A DNA stretch of 64,000 nt from an uncultured Flavobacteriales bacterium (GCA_943788115.1 CALSPA010000012.1:248001-312000), one strand, 5' to 3'; positions 46,795-55,751 are shown, counted from the first letter of the stretch. Program-made: numbers and translations. The notes: generated by a model not told the origin, from the letters alone.

Positions 46795-47268
46795 TTATTT
46801 TTTAATAAAAATGAAATCAACATCATAACCAGAAGGGATTTTTGGAACTAAAATCCAGTTGTCTATTTTGTTTTGCTCAACACAATTTCCACATTGTAAA
46901 AGTTCAATGGTGTAAGTGTATTTTTTTTGTGTTTCATTCTTATCAACAGATCTAATTATTTTAAACTTACATGATGCTAAAATTGTCTTACCTAAAAGTG
47001 AGTAATTGTTGAAGTTTATTTCATTGAATTGACATATTGCAATATTACTATGTGCAAGGTTTGAAAGCTGTTGATATTCTTCTAATGAATTAATAACATA
47101 TGAACTGTCAGGATTTACAATTACATTGCAGTTGTCACAAGGATTGAAAGAACGAACAATAATGCCAGAATTTTTCTCTTTATCTCCCCAGCATTTGGGA
47201 GACTTATGACAATTTGTTATAAATATAATCAGTATTAGAAATGCTATGGATTTTATTAAGGATTTCAA
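46795..47268 (-). CDS. Cys-rich predicted lipoprotein at the end of a TonB-receptor operon
   Basis: The 157-aa product has a lipoprotein signal with lipobox ITNC (residues 17-20). Ten Cys residues are visible in all, including CDNC and CGNC pairs, which suggest metal binding or disulfides. The central SLEEYQQLSNLAHSNIAICQF and late YTYTIELLQCGNCVEQ are the most regular parts. No family is recognised. It starts inside the stop of the TonB-receptor gene (47265-47268 overlap), so the two are coupled and it is probably an accessory outer-membrane lipoprotein for the receptor. Confidence 0.65.
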   Translation of the reverse strand: MKSLIKSIAFLILIIFITNCHKSPKCWGDKEKNSGIIVRSFNPCDNCNVIVNPDSSYVINSLEEYQQLSNLAHSNIAICQFNEINFNNYSLLGKTILASCKFKIIRSVDKNETQKKYTYTIELLQCGNCVEQNKIDNWILVPKIPSGYDVDFIFIKK

Positions 47269-49919
47269 AATTGAACGACTAATTTTAGGTTTAATCTTCT
47301 AGAGGTTAAAAAATTTGGAATGGAATATTGTCTTCCCGTAACATCTTTTATCCATGTGTAATTCGTTGTATTTGAAATGTCTAGCAGGTTAAACACTTCA
47401 AATGCGATCCACATGTGATTAATCTTATGTAAAATTGATTTTTCTTTGAATTTAGACCTATCTGTTTCATTGTTTATTAAGTCTTTAGAGAAGCCAATGT
47501 CAAGTCTTCTGTACAATGCTGTTCTTAGTGTGTCTGAGAATCGTTGAGCGCTAGGTGGGCCATATGGGAGTCTTGTTCCGAAAACCATGTTTAAATTAAC
47601 TTTAAAAGTGCTCCATTTTATTTTTTCTGTATTCCACTCTACAGGCATTTGGTCTTGAAAGAATAATGCAAATGAGACTCTTTGATCTGTGGGTCTTGCT
47701 ATAAAACCAGGATATGTTATTACACTGTCAACAGCTATGTTGTCTGTTGTGAACCCGTTTATTATTTCCTGGTTTTGAGCATTGTAATATGTCCAATAAT
47801 AGTCATCCAAAATATCCTCTTCTGTTTTCATCCAGCTTAAAGATGCATAAGATTCAATTCCTTTGACAAATTCACCATTTAGTTTTAAATCTATTCCAGT
47901 TGCATAACCTTTAGCGTTGTTTTCACCATAATAGCGAACTCTAATGTTATCAATTTTATATGGAATAATGTCACTTAAGTGTTTGTAATAAATTTCAGTT
48001 CCAAATTTAAACGGTCGGTCCCACATTTTAAAAATGTAGTCTCCCCCTAATACAAAATGAATTGATTCTTGGGCTCTAATGTTAGGGTTTAACTCTCCTT
48101 GTAGATTTCGAATAGCTCTGTAAAATGGCGGTTGGTAATAATATCCAGTAGCAAACCTAAATACAACATTCTCTCTAAAAATTTTACCATTTTTATAAGA
48201 ATACCAGGCGGGTTTCAGTTGGAAACTAATTCTTGGTGAGATTACAGCTTTGTTATTGTAACTCCAATAATTGGCTCTAACACCTGCTGTAAATGAAAAG
48301 TATCTGTATCCATTGAACAGGGTGTCAGTGCTAGAGTTGTTTGTTGCGCTGGTGTCTGTTAATCTAATTTGTTTTTGTTTGGAAAATTTAACTCTATCTT
48401 GAAAATATCCAGAAACTCTGTTGCTTTCTATTGCATTTGAAGCTTTAATGTTATTGCTAAGAGTTAAATATTGATAGGGTATTGTTGAAGGATCTGTATA
48501 GCCAATACTGTCTTGAGGATGACTAAGACTAAACCTTGCAGAATCTATGAAATTCCATTCGTTTATTTGGTCGGAAATTATTTCATGTTGCACTTTTGCA
48601 CCCCAATCAAAAGTTTGGTTGTATTTGATTAGATGACCCTTATGATAGGCATTAATTACTGTAGCATCTATTTTATTGCGGGCGTGATTCAAAAATGCAC
48701 CAACTCCTCTGTTAAAAGCAACATCGCCATATTCATCGCTTCCTAAATCTCTTTCTAATTCATCAAGGAAATATTCTCCTAAGACATCAAAATATTCAGT
48801 TTCGTGAGTTTCATAAATTGATGATATAAACTTTAGTTTTAAATTGTCATTGGGTTCATTTGATATAGATATTGCACCCATATATGTTTCATATTGGGTT
48901 ACTTCTTGACCTTCATAGTAAACTGTGAACCTTAATGCTTCATTGATACTTCCCCAGTTTGTTTCTCTATTTGAAGGAATAACTCTAAATTTGTTATTAG
49001 AGTAGGTTCCAAAAAAGCTCATTTTCCAATTTTCGTTTAAATAAAAGTTGAATAAACCTTGATAATCTAAAAAAGTTGGTTTGTAATCACCTTTAGTATC
49101 TAAAGAGTTTAATAGGTATGAATTTTTTCGATAACGAAGACTTGTGTTGTAATTAAATCTTGTAGAAACTCTATCTTGAATATGAATCTGTGTGCCAAGT
49201 AAACTTGTGATGAATGATGAGTTAAATTTTCTAGCTTCTGTGTATTCGATGTCTAAAACACTGGATAGCTTGTCTCCATATTTCGCATCAAAACCTCCAG
49301 CGGAAAATAAAATATTATTGACCATACTTGGATTGATAAAACTCAACCCTTCTTGTTGACCTGATCTGGCAAGAAATGGTCTGTAAACTTCTATGTCGTT
49401 TACATATATAAGGTTTTCATCAAAATTACCTCCTCTAACATTATAACCAGCAGATAGTTCATTGTTTTGAGAAACACCAAAACCTAGTGCAGGTAGTAAG
49501 CTTTCGATGTTTGAAGATGGAAGAGAAATTGTTGCAGCATCTATGTTGTTTATGGATTCAATAGGAGATGTTCCTTGTTCTGTATACCTAATCTCAACTT
49601 CATCTAAAGTTGGTATTGCTAATTGAATTTGCACTTCTTTTTGTTCTCCTTTTTCAAGTACAATGTTTATTCTCTTGGGCAGAAATTTAACATGGGAAAC
49701 TCTAATAGTGAATTTGCCATCTATAGGGGTGTTAAGCTCAAATCCACCATCTTTATTAGAAATAGTACCTAATCTTGTTCCAGTTATAATTATGTTAGCA
49801 TCCTGTACAGGTCTTAAGTTGTCATCAACAATTCGTCCATAAACTTTACTAATTTCTTGAGAAAAAGTTGGGTTAATTGATAAGCCTAATAAAATTAATA
49901 TGGATATTAAAAACCTCAT
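47265..49919 (-). CDS. TonB-dependent outer-membrane receptor with CarboxypepD_reg domain
   Basis: The 884-aa product has a signal peptide (MRFLISILILLGLSINPTFSQ). A carboxypeptidase-regulatory-like domain follows (VYGRIVDDNLRPVQDANIII, GTISNKDGGFEL; about 22-110). The plug domain comes next (LLPALGFGVSQNNELSAGYNVRGGNFDEN), then a large barrel that ends in ...RRLNLKLVVQF. The plug/barrel features identify a SusC-like or siderophore-type receptor. No SusD gene is adjacent, so it is not a typical polysaccharide system. It lies between a CarboxypepD-only protein and a Cys-rich lipoprotein, all with 4-base overlaps. The substrate is unknown. Confidence 0.9.
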   Translation of the reverse strand: MRFLISILILLGLSINPTFSQEISKVYGRIVDDNLRPVQDANIIITGTRLGTISNKDGGFELNTPIDGKFTIRVSHVKFLPKRINIVLEKGEQKEVQIQLAIPTLDEVEIRYTEQGTSPIESINNIDAATISLPSSNIESLLPALGFGVSQNNELSAGYNVRGGNFDENLIYVNDIEVYRPFLARSGQQEGLSFINPSMVNNILFSAGGFDAKYGDKLSSVLDIEYTEARKFNSSFITSLLGTQIHIQDRVSTRFNYNTSLRYRKNSYLLNSLDTKGDYKPTFLDYQGLFNFYLNENWKMSFFGTYSNNKFRVIPSNRETNWGSINEALRFTVYYEGQEVTQYETYMGAISISNEPNDNLKLKFISSIYETHETEYFDVLGEYFLDELERDLGSDEYGDVAFNRGVGAFLNHARNKIDATVINAYHKGHLIKYNQTFDWGAKVQHEIISDQINEWNFIDSARFSLSHPQDSIGYTDPSTIPYQYLTLSNNIKASNAIESNRVSGYFQDRVKFSKQKQIRLTDTSATNNSSTDTLFNGYRYFSFTAGVRANYWSYNNKAVISPRISFQLKPAWYSYKNGKIFRENVVFRFATGYYYQPPFYRAIRNLQGELNPNIRAQESIHFVLGGDYIFKMWDRPFKFGTEIYYKHLSDIIPYKIDNIRVRYYGENNAKGYATGIDLKLNGEFVKGIESYASLSWMKTEEDILDDYYWTYYNAQNQEIINGFTTDNIAVDSVITYPGFIARPTDQRVSFALFFQDQMPVEWNTEKIKWSTFKVNLNMVFGTRLPYGPPSAQRFSDTLRTALYRRLDIGFSKDLINNETDRSKFKEKSILHKINHMWIAFEVFNLLDISNTTNYTWIKDVTGRQYSIPNFLTSRRLNLKLVVQF

Positions 49920-50563
49920 TTATCTTTTCTCTTAAAGTCTCCATTTTTCCATGCTTTTATGAATTTAGCCCATGCAATTGGATTCATTAAATTATTTGGT
50001 GGGTATTGCCCAGCATAATAAAGCTTACTTTGAATTTGTTGTTGCTGCCACTTAAAGTTCATTGCTCCGTTCATTGGAATAGCATCCATTCTTTCCTTCA
50101 TCTCAGCTCTTTCTAAATTTGCTAGGGCTCTTTTGTAATCATCGTTTGGTATTTTAGTGTTTACAAATGCGTCTGCAAACTGTTCTTTTGAAGGCCAAGG
50201 ATAAATAACTGCAGTTTTTAGTAGAATAGTGTCTTCATACATGAGTTGAATAAGTGAATATTTGTTGGTTGATAAAGTGTCCGGAATAATGAATTTTGAT
50301 TTTTTGTAACCAACACTACTAAATTTCAAGGTGTCACCTTTTCTAGCTACAAATGAAAAATATCCAAAATGATCAGATGTAGTTCCTCTCAATGTAGCTA
50401 TGTCAATTATACTACAATAGGGAACAGGCTTTAGACTGTCACTAGATATAACAACCCCGCTAAATTGAATTAAATCGTTAGATTTGAAATTATCTTGACT
50501 TTTTAAAGAAATAATAAAAAGTAATGATAAAAATGTTAAACAAATTTTCTTAAACATACCCAT
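49916..50563 (-). CDS. CarboxypepD_reg-like domain protein upstream of the TonB receptor
   Basis: The 215-aa product has a signal peptide (MGMFKKICLTFLSLLFIISL). A single CarboxypepD_reg-like domain follows (IQFSGVVISSDSLKPVPYCSI, RGTTSDHFGYFSFVARKGDTLKFSS; about 30-115). The rest is helical and polar and ends KAWKNGDFKRKDK. Such proteins occur in operons with TonB receptors in Bacteroidota; their role is unclear. Its stop overlaps the receptor ATG by 4 bases, which indicates one transcript of three genes. Confidence 0.8.
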   Translation of the reverse strand: MGMFKKICLTFLSLLFIISLKSQDNFKSNDLIQFSGVVISSDSLKPVPYCSIIDIATLRGTTSDHFGYFSFVARKGDTLKFSSVGYKKSKFIIPDTLSTNKYSLIQLMYEDTILLKTAVIYPWPSKEQFADAFVNTKIPNDDYKRALANLERAEMKERMDAIPMNGAMNFKWQQQQIQSKLYYAGQYPPNNLMNPIAWAKFIKAWKNGDFKRKDK

Positions 50564-50654
50564 ATAAACTCTATAAGCTTTCCATTTATTATAAATGCAG
50601 GCAGCTAAAATAAGAAAAAGTAATAGTCGTATATTTACGTTTAATAAAATACCT

Positions 50655-51689
50655 ATGAAACTATTTTTATTTAGTTTGTTTATTCCCTGTTATTTTTCAA
50701 GTCAAATCAATGTAAATGATGCTGATTTACCTGTAAGTGGTCAAAGCTATTATTACACAAGTATTTTAAACCCTGTTTTTGATGCAACTCAAACTGGACC
50801 TAATTTTTCGTGGGATATATCTAATTTAGACTACAGTTCACAAGATTCAGTAAATACTGTTACGGTTAGTAGTACTCCAATTGCATATCAATTTTTCTTT
50901 AATAACCCTCTTTTGTATTCAGACTATTTAGCAACTTATGCTCAACAAGCAGAAGATATTTCTGCTATGGGGACAATAGAAGTGTCTGAAAGGTATGATT
51001 ACTATAAGGTTTCAAATACATCGTTTAGTGTCGTAGGTTTTGGAGCAAATGTTAATGGAGTCCCAGCATCAGTTAAATATGACGTTATAGATCAAATTTT
51101 CCCGTTGCCACTTGTTTATGGGTTTTCAGATTCTACAACTTCCAATTATTTAACAACAATTCCTTCATTAGGATCTTATGGTCAGTGGATTGATAGGAAA
51201 ATTGAAGTTGATGGTTGGGGACAGCTATATACTCCATATTCATCATTCGATGTAATTAGGCTTAAAACAACTCTTTACCAAGAAGATACTGTCTTTATTG
51301 ATCAGTTTGGAATAGGTTCTTCTTTTGATCGACCAATTTTAACAATTTACGAATGGTATGCAAATGGTGAGGGTGTTCCTGTTTTAGTAGTTAAAATGCA
51401 AGCTGGAATAATAATCGAGATGAAATATCTAGACCAATTACATGTCTCTAAGCCTAATGTTGAGGATTTAAATTTTCGTTATTACCCTAATCCCGTAAAC
51501 GATTTTATTTTTTTTGAAACGAATTTGAGGGATCCTAAGCTTTTGAAAATTTATAATATTGAAGGTGCTTTAATTGAGCAAATGAAATATGAAAATAAGG
51601 TGTTTTTAGGCCACCTGAAAAAAGGATTTTACTTATTAAGAATATACGGTAATGAAAAATCGTTAAGTAAGTTAATCGTTAAAAACTAA
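50655..51689 (+). CDS. T9SS type A sorting-domain secreted protein
   Basis: I take the ATG at 50655, twenty codons into the frame that opens at 50595, since it begins a normal signal peptide (MKLFLFSLFIPCYFSSQ). A TATATTTA element at 50630-50637 could be its -7 box. The mature part (about 325 residues) is beta-rich (NVNDADLPVSGQSYYYTS, GPNFSWDISNLDYSSQDSV) and ends with a type A sorting domain (FRYYPNPVNDFIFFET, LLKIYNIEGALIEQ, KGFYLLRIYG, SKLIVKN). It is predicted to be exported by the T9SS. The substrate or function is unknown. It converges on the ZIP gene with a 4-base overlap. Confidence 0.82.
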   Translation: MKLFLFSLFIPCYFSSQINVNDADLPVSGQSYYYTSILNPVFDATQTGPNFSWDISNLDYSSQDSVNTVTVSSTPIAYQFFFNNPLLYSDYLATYAQQAEDISAMGTIEVSERYDYYKVSNTSFSVVGFGANVNGVPASVKYDVIDQIFPLPLVYGFSDSTTSNYLTTIPSLGSYGQWIDRKIEVDGWGQLYTPYSSFDVIRLKTTLYQEDTVFIDQFGIGSSFDRPILTIYEWYANGEGVPVLVVKMQAGIIIEMKYLDQLHVSKPNVEDLNFRYYPNPVNDFIFFETNLRDPKLLKIYNIEGALIEQMKYENKVFLGHLKKGFYLLRIYGNEKSLSKLIVKN

Positions 51690-52438
51690 TAATAGAAAAT
51701 TACTCCTAGAGCTAATCCTCCTAGTATTAAAAAAATATTTATCATTTTTTCTTTGTGATCGTGGTATTTCTCAAAAACTAATAATGTTGCTATATGTAGC
51801 AGCATTCCTGTTGAAAGAGATAATAATAACATACTTAGCTCGTTAAAGTCGCTGGAACTAGATAGTATATATCCTGATAAAGCCCCAAGTGGAGCTGTAA
51901 GTGCAAAAATTATAAGCATTAAATACCTTATCCAAGATTTTGTAATATGCTTTATAAAGAAAAACATTAAAATAGCTGCTATAGGTAATTTGTGCACAAT
52001 TATCATCATAAAATAAATACCGCTTATTTCATTTGAATGATGATGATGTCCTTGGTGAATATGAGCTGTTTTTTCAATAGAAATTAAAGGCATGCCTTCA
52101 ATAAATGAATGTAGGCAAAGACCAAGCATTAATGGTAATAATAATTTAGCGCCAACTCGATTTTTAGGGGCGTGTATATGCCCATGTTCTATGCCTTTAG
52201 ACAATAATTCTAATAACAATTGTAGTGCAAATCCTATTACAAAAAACAAACCGATTAATTTATTGTTAGTGTGAAAAAGCTCAGGTAGAATGTGAATAAA
52301 AATTAAAGAGAGCACAAAAGAAATTCCAAAAGGTATAATGTATTTATTAAGATAATTGACTTTTCTTTGAAAGAAATCTGCTAAAACTCCAACAGCTAAA
52401 ACTGAAAAAAATATTATATATAAAGTTGAGGTGTTCAT
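51686..52438 (-). CDS. ZIP family metal transporter
   Basis: The 250-aa protein has eight hydrophobic segments and the ZIP membrane motif CLHSFIEGMPL (the His-Ser-x-x-Glu-Gly element of the metal path) followed by a histidine-rich loop HIHQGHHHHSNE. A second motif in MMIIVHKLPIAAIL supplies the other conserved His. ZIP proteins move Zn or other divalent metals into the cytoplasm. The start overlaps the stop of the methyltransferase gene by 4 bases, so they are co-transcribed. The specific metal is not determined. Confidence 0.87.
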   Translation of the reverse strand: MNTSTLYIIFFSVLAVGVLADFFQRKVNYLNKYIIPFGISFVLSLIFIHILPELFHTNNKLIGLFFVIGFALQLLLELLSKGIEHGHIHAPKNRVGAKLLLPLMLGLCLHSFIEGMPLISIEKTAHIHQGHHHHSNEISGIYFMMIIVHKLPIAAILMFFFIKHITKSWIRYLMLIIFALTAPLGALSGYILSSSSDFNELSMLLLSLSTGMLLHIATLLVFEKYHDHKEKMINIFLILGGLALGVIFYY

Positions 52439-53169
52439 TTTTTCTCAGCTAGTAAAATGAGTCTGTCAGATTGGTTTATATTGAATTCTGTCAATTGATA
52501 ACTTCCAAAAGTTTTAATTAATTTAAAATTAGTTTTATTTAAGAGTGATTTGAAATTTTCTAACGTTAAAAGTTGGACTTTTTCCTGGAAATAAAAGTTT
52601 TTGTTTTTGTCATTAAAAGCTATTGTTTTAATAATTTTATTATCATCTATTTCTCTTTTAATGTTGAATTCAATGCTGTCAATGTTTTTTATTTCTTGTT
52701 TAACTAGGTTTTTGGCTACTTTGTGAGCGTTAAAAAAATCAATTAATACAATACCGTTTTTATTAAGATGCTGATGGCAGTTTAATAAAATTTTCAGGTT
52801 GTCATTCGTTTCTTTAAAATATCCAAAGCTTGTAAATAAGTTAAATATTACATTGAATTTATAATCTAAGTTGAAAAATCTCATGTCTTGTTGAGTGAAG
52901 AGTAACCCTTCTAGATTATGTTTTTTTGCTTCATCAATACTGTTTTTTGACAAATCTAAACCAGTAACTGATTTGAAGTGTTTTTTTAGCTCAAAGGAGT
53001 GTCTCCCTTTTCCACATCCAAGATCTAAAGCAGAAGATTCAAAGCTTAAATTTAGGAAATTAACTAAATTCAAAATAAAATCTTTAGCCTCCTTGTCATT
53101 TCTATTTTTATATAGAAGATGATAGTAATAGGAATTGAACCAATCTATAAACCATTCTTTTTTATTCAT
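52435..53169 (-). CDS. Class I SAM-dependent methyltransferase
   Basis: The 244-aa protein has the SAM motif I region SSALDLGCGKGRHSFELKK, followed by VTGLDLSKNSIDEAKKHNLE and FTQQDMRFFN, as in the UbiE/type 11-25 methyltransferases. An N-terminal segment reads WFIDWFNSYYYHLLYKNRND, a common opening in Bacteroidota methyltransferases. The substrate is unknown. It begins just downstream of a perfect -7 element and is followed by the ZIP transporter in the same operon. Confidence 0.87.
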   Translation of the reverse strand: MNKKEWFIDWFNSYYYHLLYKNRNDKEAKDFILNLVNFLNLSFESSALDLGCGKGRHSFELKKHFKSVTGLDLSKNSIDEAKKHNLEGLLFTQQDMRFFNLDYKFNVIFNLFTSFGYFKETNDNLKILLNCHQHLNKNGIVLIDFFNAHKVAKNLVKQEIKNIDSIEFNIKREIDDNKIIKTIAFNDKNKNFYFQEKVQLLTLENFKSLLNKTNFKLIKTFGSYQLTEFNINQSDRLILLAEKK

Positions 53170-53176
53170 CGGATTG

Positions 53177-53184
53177 CAAATATA
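53177..53184 (-). promoter_or_regulatory. Putative -7 element giving a near-leaderless methyltransferase mRNA
   Basis: On the minus strand this reads TATATTTG, a perfect TAnnTTTG. It ends only 7 bases before the ATG at 53169, so the transcript would start at or next to the start codon. No clear -33 TTG is seen. Confidence 0.42.
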
Positions 53185-53221
53185 ATTGTTTGAATACTTA
53201 AATTCTTAGTAATTTTATTGG

Positions 53222-54007
53222 ATGAACAATTTTTTTATTGGTCTACTGTTTTTACTTCTTTTTTCCTCTTGTAGGAATGAGACATCGTTAAGTATTCAGT
53301 CTGCTAAAGATTATTTATTAATAGCGAATGATATTTCCTGTGTTGTTCCATTAGTCGTTAATGTGAGTAAAAACCCTCAATATTTGAAAAAATTATTGAT
53401 GAAAAAAACTGACACGAGCAATACCTGTGCATCATTTAATTATGTAGCTGGAGATACTTCTTGTATGCTTGGATTGATAACTTTTGAAATTGATTTCTTT
53501 CAAGGATGCGTTGATAAAGATGGATTAAATAAGGCTGGTATTATAAAGTGTGAACTAACTAATTCTTTAAATGTTGTTAATGCCATTTGTAAAGTTGACT
53601 TTGATGGATTTAGAATCTCAAATGATTTTATTTGGGGAGGTTTATCTGTTGAAAATAAAGGATTGAACAAATGGAAAGTTGTTACTGATGATTTTCTTTT
53701 ACAGTCAGGAAAAGAATCTCTTGTTTTTATTGATACACTTTTATTTGAGAAAAAAGCTGGTATTTTATCGGCTAAATTTAGTGATGATGAATTTGTTTTT
53801 TCTTCAAAAGGAGAGCTTAATGACAATGTGTCTGGGTATTCTCATGACTTGCGCAAAAATTATAGTTGCAGTTGGCTTTCTAAAGGTGTTTTGGAAATTA
53901 ATATATACGATCAAACCAAACAAATTATAAATTTAGGTCAAGATGAATGTAACAACGAAGCTGTTCTGCAAATAGGGGGAAAAGAGTATTTGTTAGAAAT
54001 GCATTGA
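53222..54007 (+). CDS. Predicted Cys-rich lipoprotein, unknown function
   Basis: The 261-aa product has a lipoprotein signal with lipobox LFSSC (MNNFFIGLLFLLLFSSC). Nine further Cys residues occur in the mature part (ISCVV, TCASF, SCML, GCVD, KCEL, ICKV, SCSW, ECNN among them). The rest is beta-rich. I do not recognise a family. It lies divergent from the methyltransferase gene and 56 bases before the SiaB-like gene, so it may or may not be in that operon. Confidence 0.65.
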   Translation: MNNFFIGLLFLLLFSSCRNETSLSIQSAKDYLLIANDISCVVPLVVNVSKNPQYLKKLLMKKTDTSNTCASFNYVAGDTSCMLGLITFEIDFFQGCVDKDGLNKAGIIKCELTNSLNVVNAICKVDFDGFRISNDFIWGGLSVENKGLNKWKVVTDDFLLQSGKESLVFIDTLLFEKKAGILSAKFSDDEFVFSSKGELNDNVSGYSHDLRKNYSCSWLSKGVLEINIYDQTKQIINLGQDECNNEAVLQIGGKEYLLEMH

Positions 54008-54034
54008 ATAAATTATTTTATATGTCTAAATGAT

Positions 54035-54042
54035 TATATTTG
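54035..54042 (+). promoter_or_regulatory. Putative -7 promoter element for the siaB/siaC-like pair
   Basis: The sequence TATATTTG at 54035-54042 is a perfect TAnnTTTG. It contains the TTG at 54040, so that TTG cannot be the start codon of the next gene if this is the promoter; the ATG at 54064 is 21 bases downstream. No -33 element with the usual spacing is found. Confidence 0.42.
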
Positions 54043-54063
54043 TTGAGTAATGCATTGCAGTTA

Positions 54064-54618
54064 ATGGACGCTTTTAATTTATATACTCAAATGGAACGTG
54101 ATGACGTTCTAATAGCATTTAAAGGTTCTATAACTTCTGAGCTTTTAACATCTATTCTTCAAATCATGGAGACAAAAATGGAAGACCTCCATGAAGCTCC
54201 AAGAACAAGAAAAAAAGTATTTAATGTTCTTGTAGAATGTCTTCAGAATTTATACCATCACATTGATGAGTTTGAGGTTGAAGGTAGTGCATTAGAAATC
54301 TCAGAAAAAAAATCTGCAATATTCAGTATCAGTAGAAATTTTGAACGTTACAACATTGTTACAGGGAATTTCGTTTCTACTGAAAATGTTGAAAAATTGA
54401 CTAATAGAATCAATATGGTCAATGGTTTGACGAGAGAGGAATTAAAAGCTTACTATAAGAAAATATTAAATAATGGTGAGATTAGTGATAAAGGTGGTGG
54501 TGGTTTAGGCTTTATTGATATTGCTAAAAAATCGGGAGAGAAATTAGAATATAGTATAAGAGAAATAGATGAAAATTATTCATTTTTTACGTTAACAGTT
54601 AAAATATCACAAAATTAG
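54064..54618 (+). CDS. SiaB-like (DUF6272) family protein kinase
   Basis: I start at the ATG at 54064; the frame's TTG at 54040 lies within a perfect -7 element. The 184-aa product begins MDAFNLYTQMERDDVLIAFK and has the family features GSITSELLTSILQIMETKM, VFNVLVECLQNLYHHID and GGGGLGFIDIAKKSGEKLEYS. These are an HATPase-like N-box and a glycine loop, as in GHKL-type anti-sigma kinases. In Pseudomonas, SiaB phosphorylates SiaC. It has no membrane segment. It is followed by the SiaC-like gene after 4 bases, consistent with a two-gene module. Confidence 0.82.
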   Translation: MDAFNLYTQMERDDVLIAFKGSITSELLTSILQIMETKMEDLHEAPRTRKKVFNVLVECLQNLYHHIDEFEVEGSALEISEKKSAIFSISRNFERYNIVTGNFVSTENVEKLTNRINMVNGLTREELKAYYKKILNNGEISDKGGGGLGFIDIAKKSGEKLEYSIREIDENYSFFTLTVKISQN

Positions 54619-54622
54619 TACA

Positions 54623-54997
54623 ATGAAAGATTTAAGTTTAGAAGGATCAGCTAAAACCCCAACAATTGATTTTAAATCTGCAGGGGAATTATTAATAAAA
54701 GGAAGGTCTATTCCAGAAAATTCTATTGAATTTTATAAACCTTTAATTGATTGGATTTCAGAATATAGTGATAATCCTAAAGGACAAACTTTAGTAAACA
54801 TACAATTGGAATATTTTAATACAAGTTCTTCAAAATGTATACTAGATGTATTCAAAAAATTAGAATCAATTGCTGATAGTGAAGTTTCTATTAAATGGTT
54901 TTATGAAGAAGATGATGAAGACATGTTAGAAGCGGGAGAGGATTACGAAGCTATTATTGACTTGAAGTTTGAAATGATTGAAGTTGAAGAGCTTTAA
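54623..54997 (+). CDS. SiaC-like (DUF1987) regulatory phosphoprotein
   Basis: The 124-aa protein reads LEGSAKTPTIDFKSAGELLIKGRSIPENSIEFYKPLIDW and continues with VNIQLEYFNTSSSKCILDVFKKL. The IEYFNTSSSK-type segment carries the phosphorylatable Thr/Ser region known from SiaC. In Pseudomonas, unphosphorylated SiaC binds and activates the diguanylate cyclase SiaD. Neither SiaD nor the SiaA phosphatase is encoded in this window. The C-terminus is very acidic. It follows the SiaB-like gene by 4 bases and is ended by a strong terminator at 55020. Confidence 0.85.
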   Translation: MKDLSLEGSAKTPTIDFKSAGELLIKGRSIPENSIEFYKPLIDWISEYSDNPKGQTLVNIQLEYFNTSSSKCILDVFKKLESIADSEVSIKWFYEEDDEDMLEAGEDYEAIIDLKFEMIEVEEL

Positions 54998-55019
54998 TTA
55001 ATTAAATTAATTAAAATAA

Positions 55020-55051
55020 GGCTGTTCTTTTTTTGAACGGCCTTTTTTTTT
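55020..55051 (+). terminator. Rho-independent terminator after the siaC-like gene
   Basis: Stem GGCTGTTC (55020-55027), loop of seven T, stem GAACGGCC (55035-55042; one G-T pair) and a run of nine T. It ends just 4 bases before the cmk ATG at 55056, so cmk needs its own promoter or reads through. Confidence 0.88.
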
Positions 55052-55055
55052 GCTA

Positions 55056-55751
55056 ATGGATAAAATAATTATAACGTTAGACGGTCACTCTGGGTGTGGT
55101 AAAAGTACTTTGGCTAAATTAATTGCTCAAAAATTAAATTACACCTATGTAGATACTGGTGCAATGTATAGAGCAATAACCTATTTCTTTTTATCCAAAA
55201 ATATGATAACGGATAACCGACTTGTTATTGGTTGGGAAGATTTGTTAGACACTATCGAAATTTCGTTTCAAAAAAATGATAAGTTTTTGGGTAGTGTTAT
55301 TCACTTAAATGGCTTATGTATTGAGAATGAGATTAGAACTATGAGAATCTCTTCATTAGTTAGTGTTGTAAGTAAAGAACGTGAGATAAGAAGCAAGCTG
55401 GTTGATTATCAACAGCAAATAGGAATTCAAAAAGGAATTGTAATGGACGGTAGAGATATAGGTACCGTTGTTTTTCCGTTAGCTGAAATAAAGTTATGGG
55501 TTACAGCAAGTGTAACTGTTCGAGCTAAGAGAAGATATGATGAGATGAAAAAGGTTAATAATGACATTACTTTGTTACAGGTTTCTGAGAATCTTCAGAG
55601 TCGTGATTTTGAAGATTCAAATAGAAAAATAAGTCCATTAAAAAGGCCTGAAAAATCTCATATAATTGACAGTTCTTCTATGACTATTTCTGAGACTTTT
55701 GATTATTCGATGGAAGTTATAAATAACTATTTCAGTGTTAATAAAGAATGA
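55056..55751 (+). CDS. cmk: Cytidylate kinase
   Basis: I start at the ATG at 55056 rather than the TTG at 55050, which lies in the terminator T tract. The 231-aa product has the P-loop LDGHSGCGKSTLAKLIAQKL, the YVDTGAMYRAITY motif and VMDGRDIGTVVFPLAEIKLW, all diagnostic of Cmk. It phosphorylates CMP and dCMP. Length is normal. Its stop overlaps the truA ATG by 4 bases, so both are co-translated. Confidence 0.94.
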   Translation: MDKIIITLDGHSGCGKSTLAKLIAQKLNYTYVDTGAMYRAITYFFLSKNMITDNRLVIGWEDLLDTIEISFQKNDKFLGSVIHLNGLCIENEIRTMRISSLVSVVSKEREIRSKLVDYQQQIGIQKGIVMDGRDIGTVVFPLAEIKLWVTASVTVRAKRRYDEMKKVNNDITLLQVSENLQSRDFEDSNRKISPLKRPEKSHIIDSSSMTISETFDYSMEVINNYFSVNKE

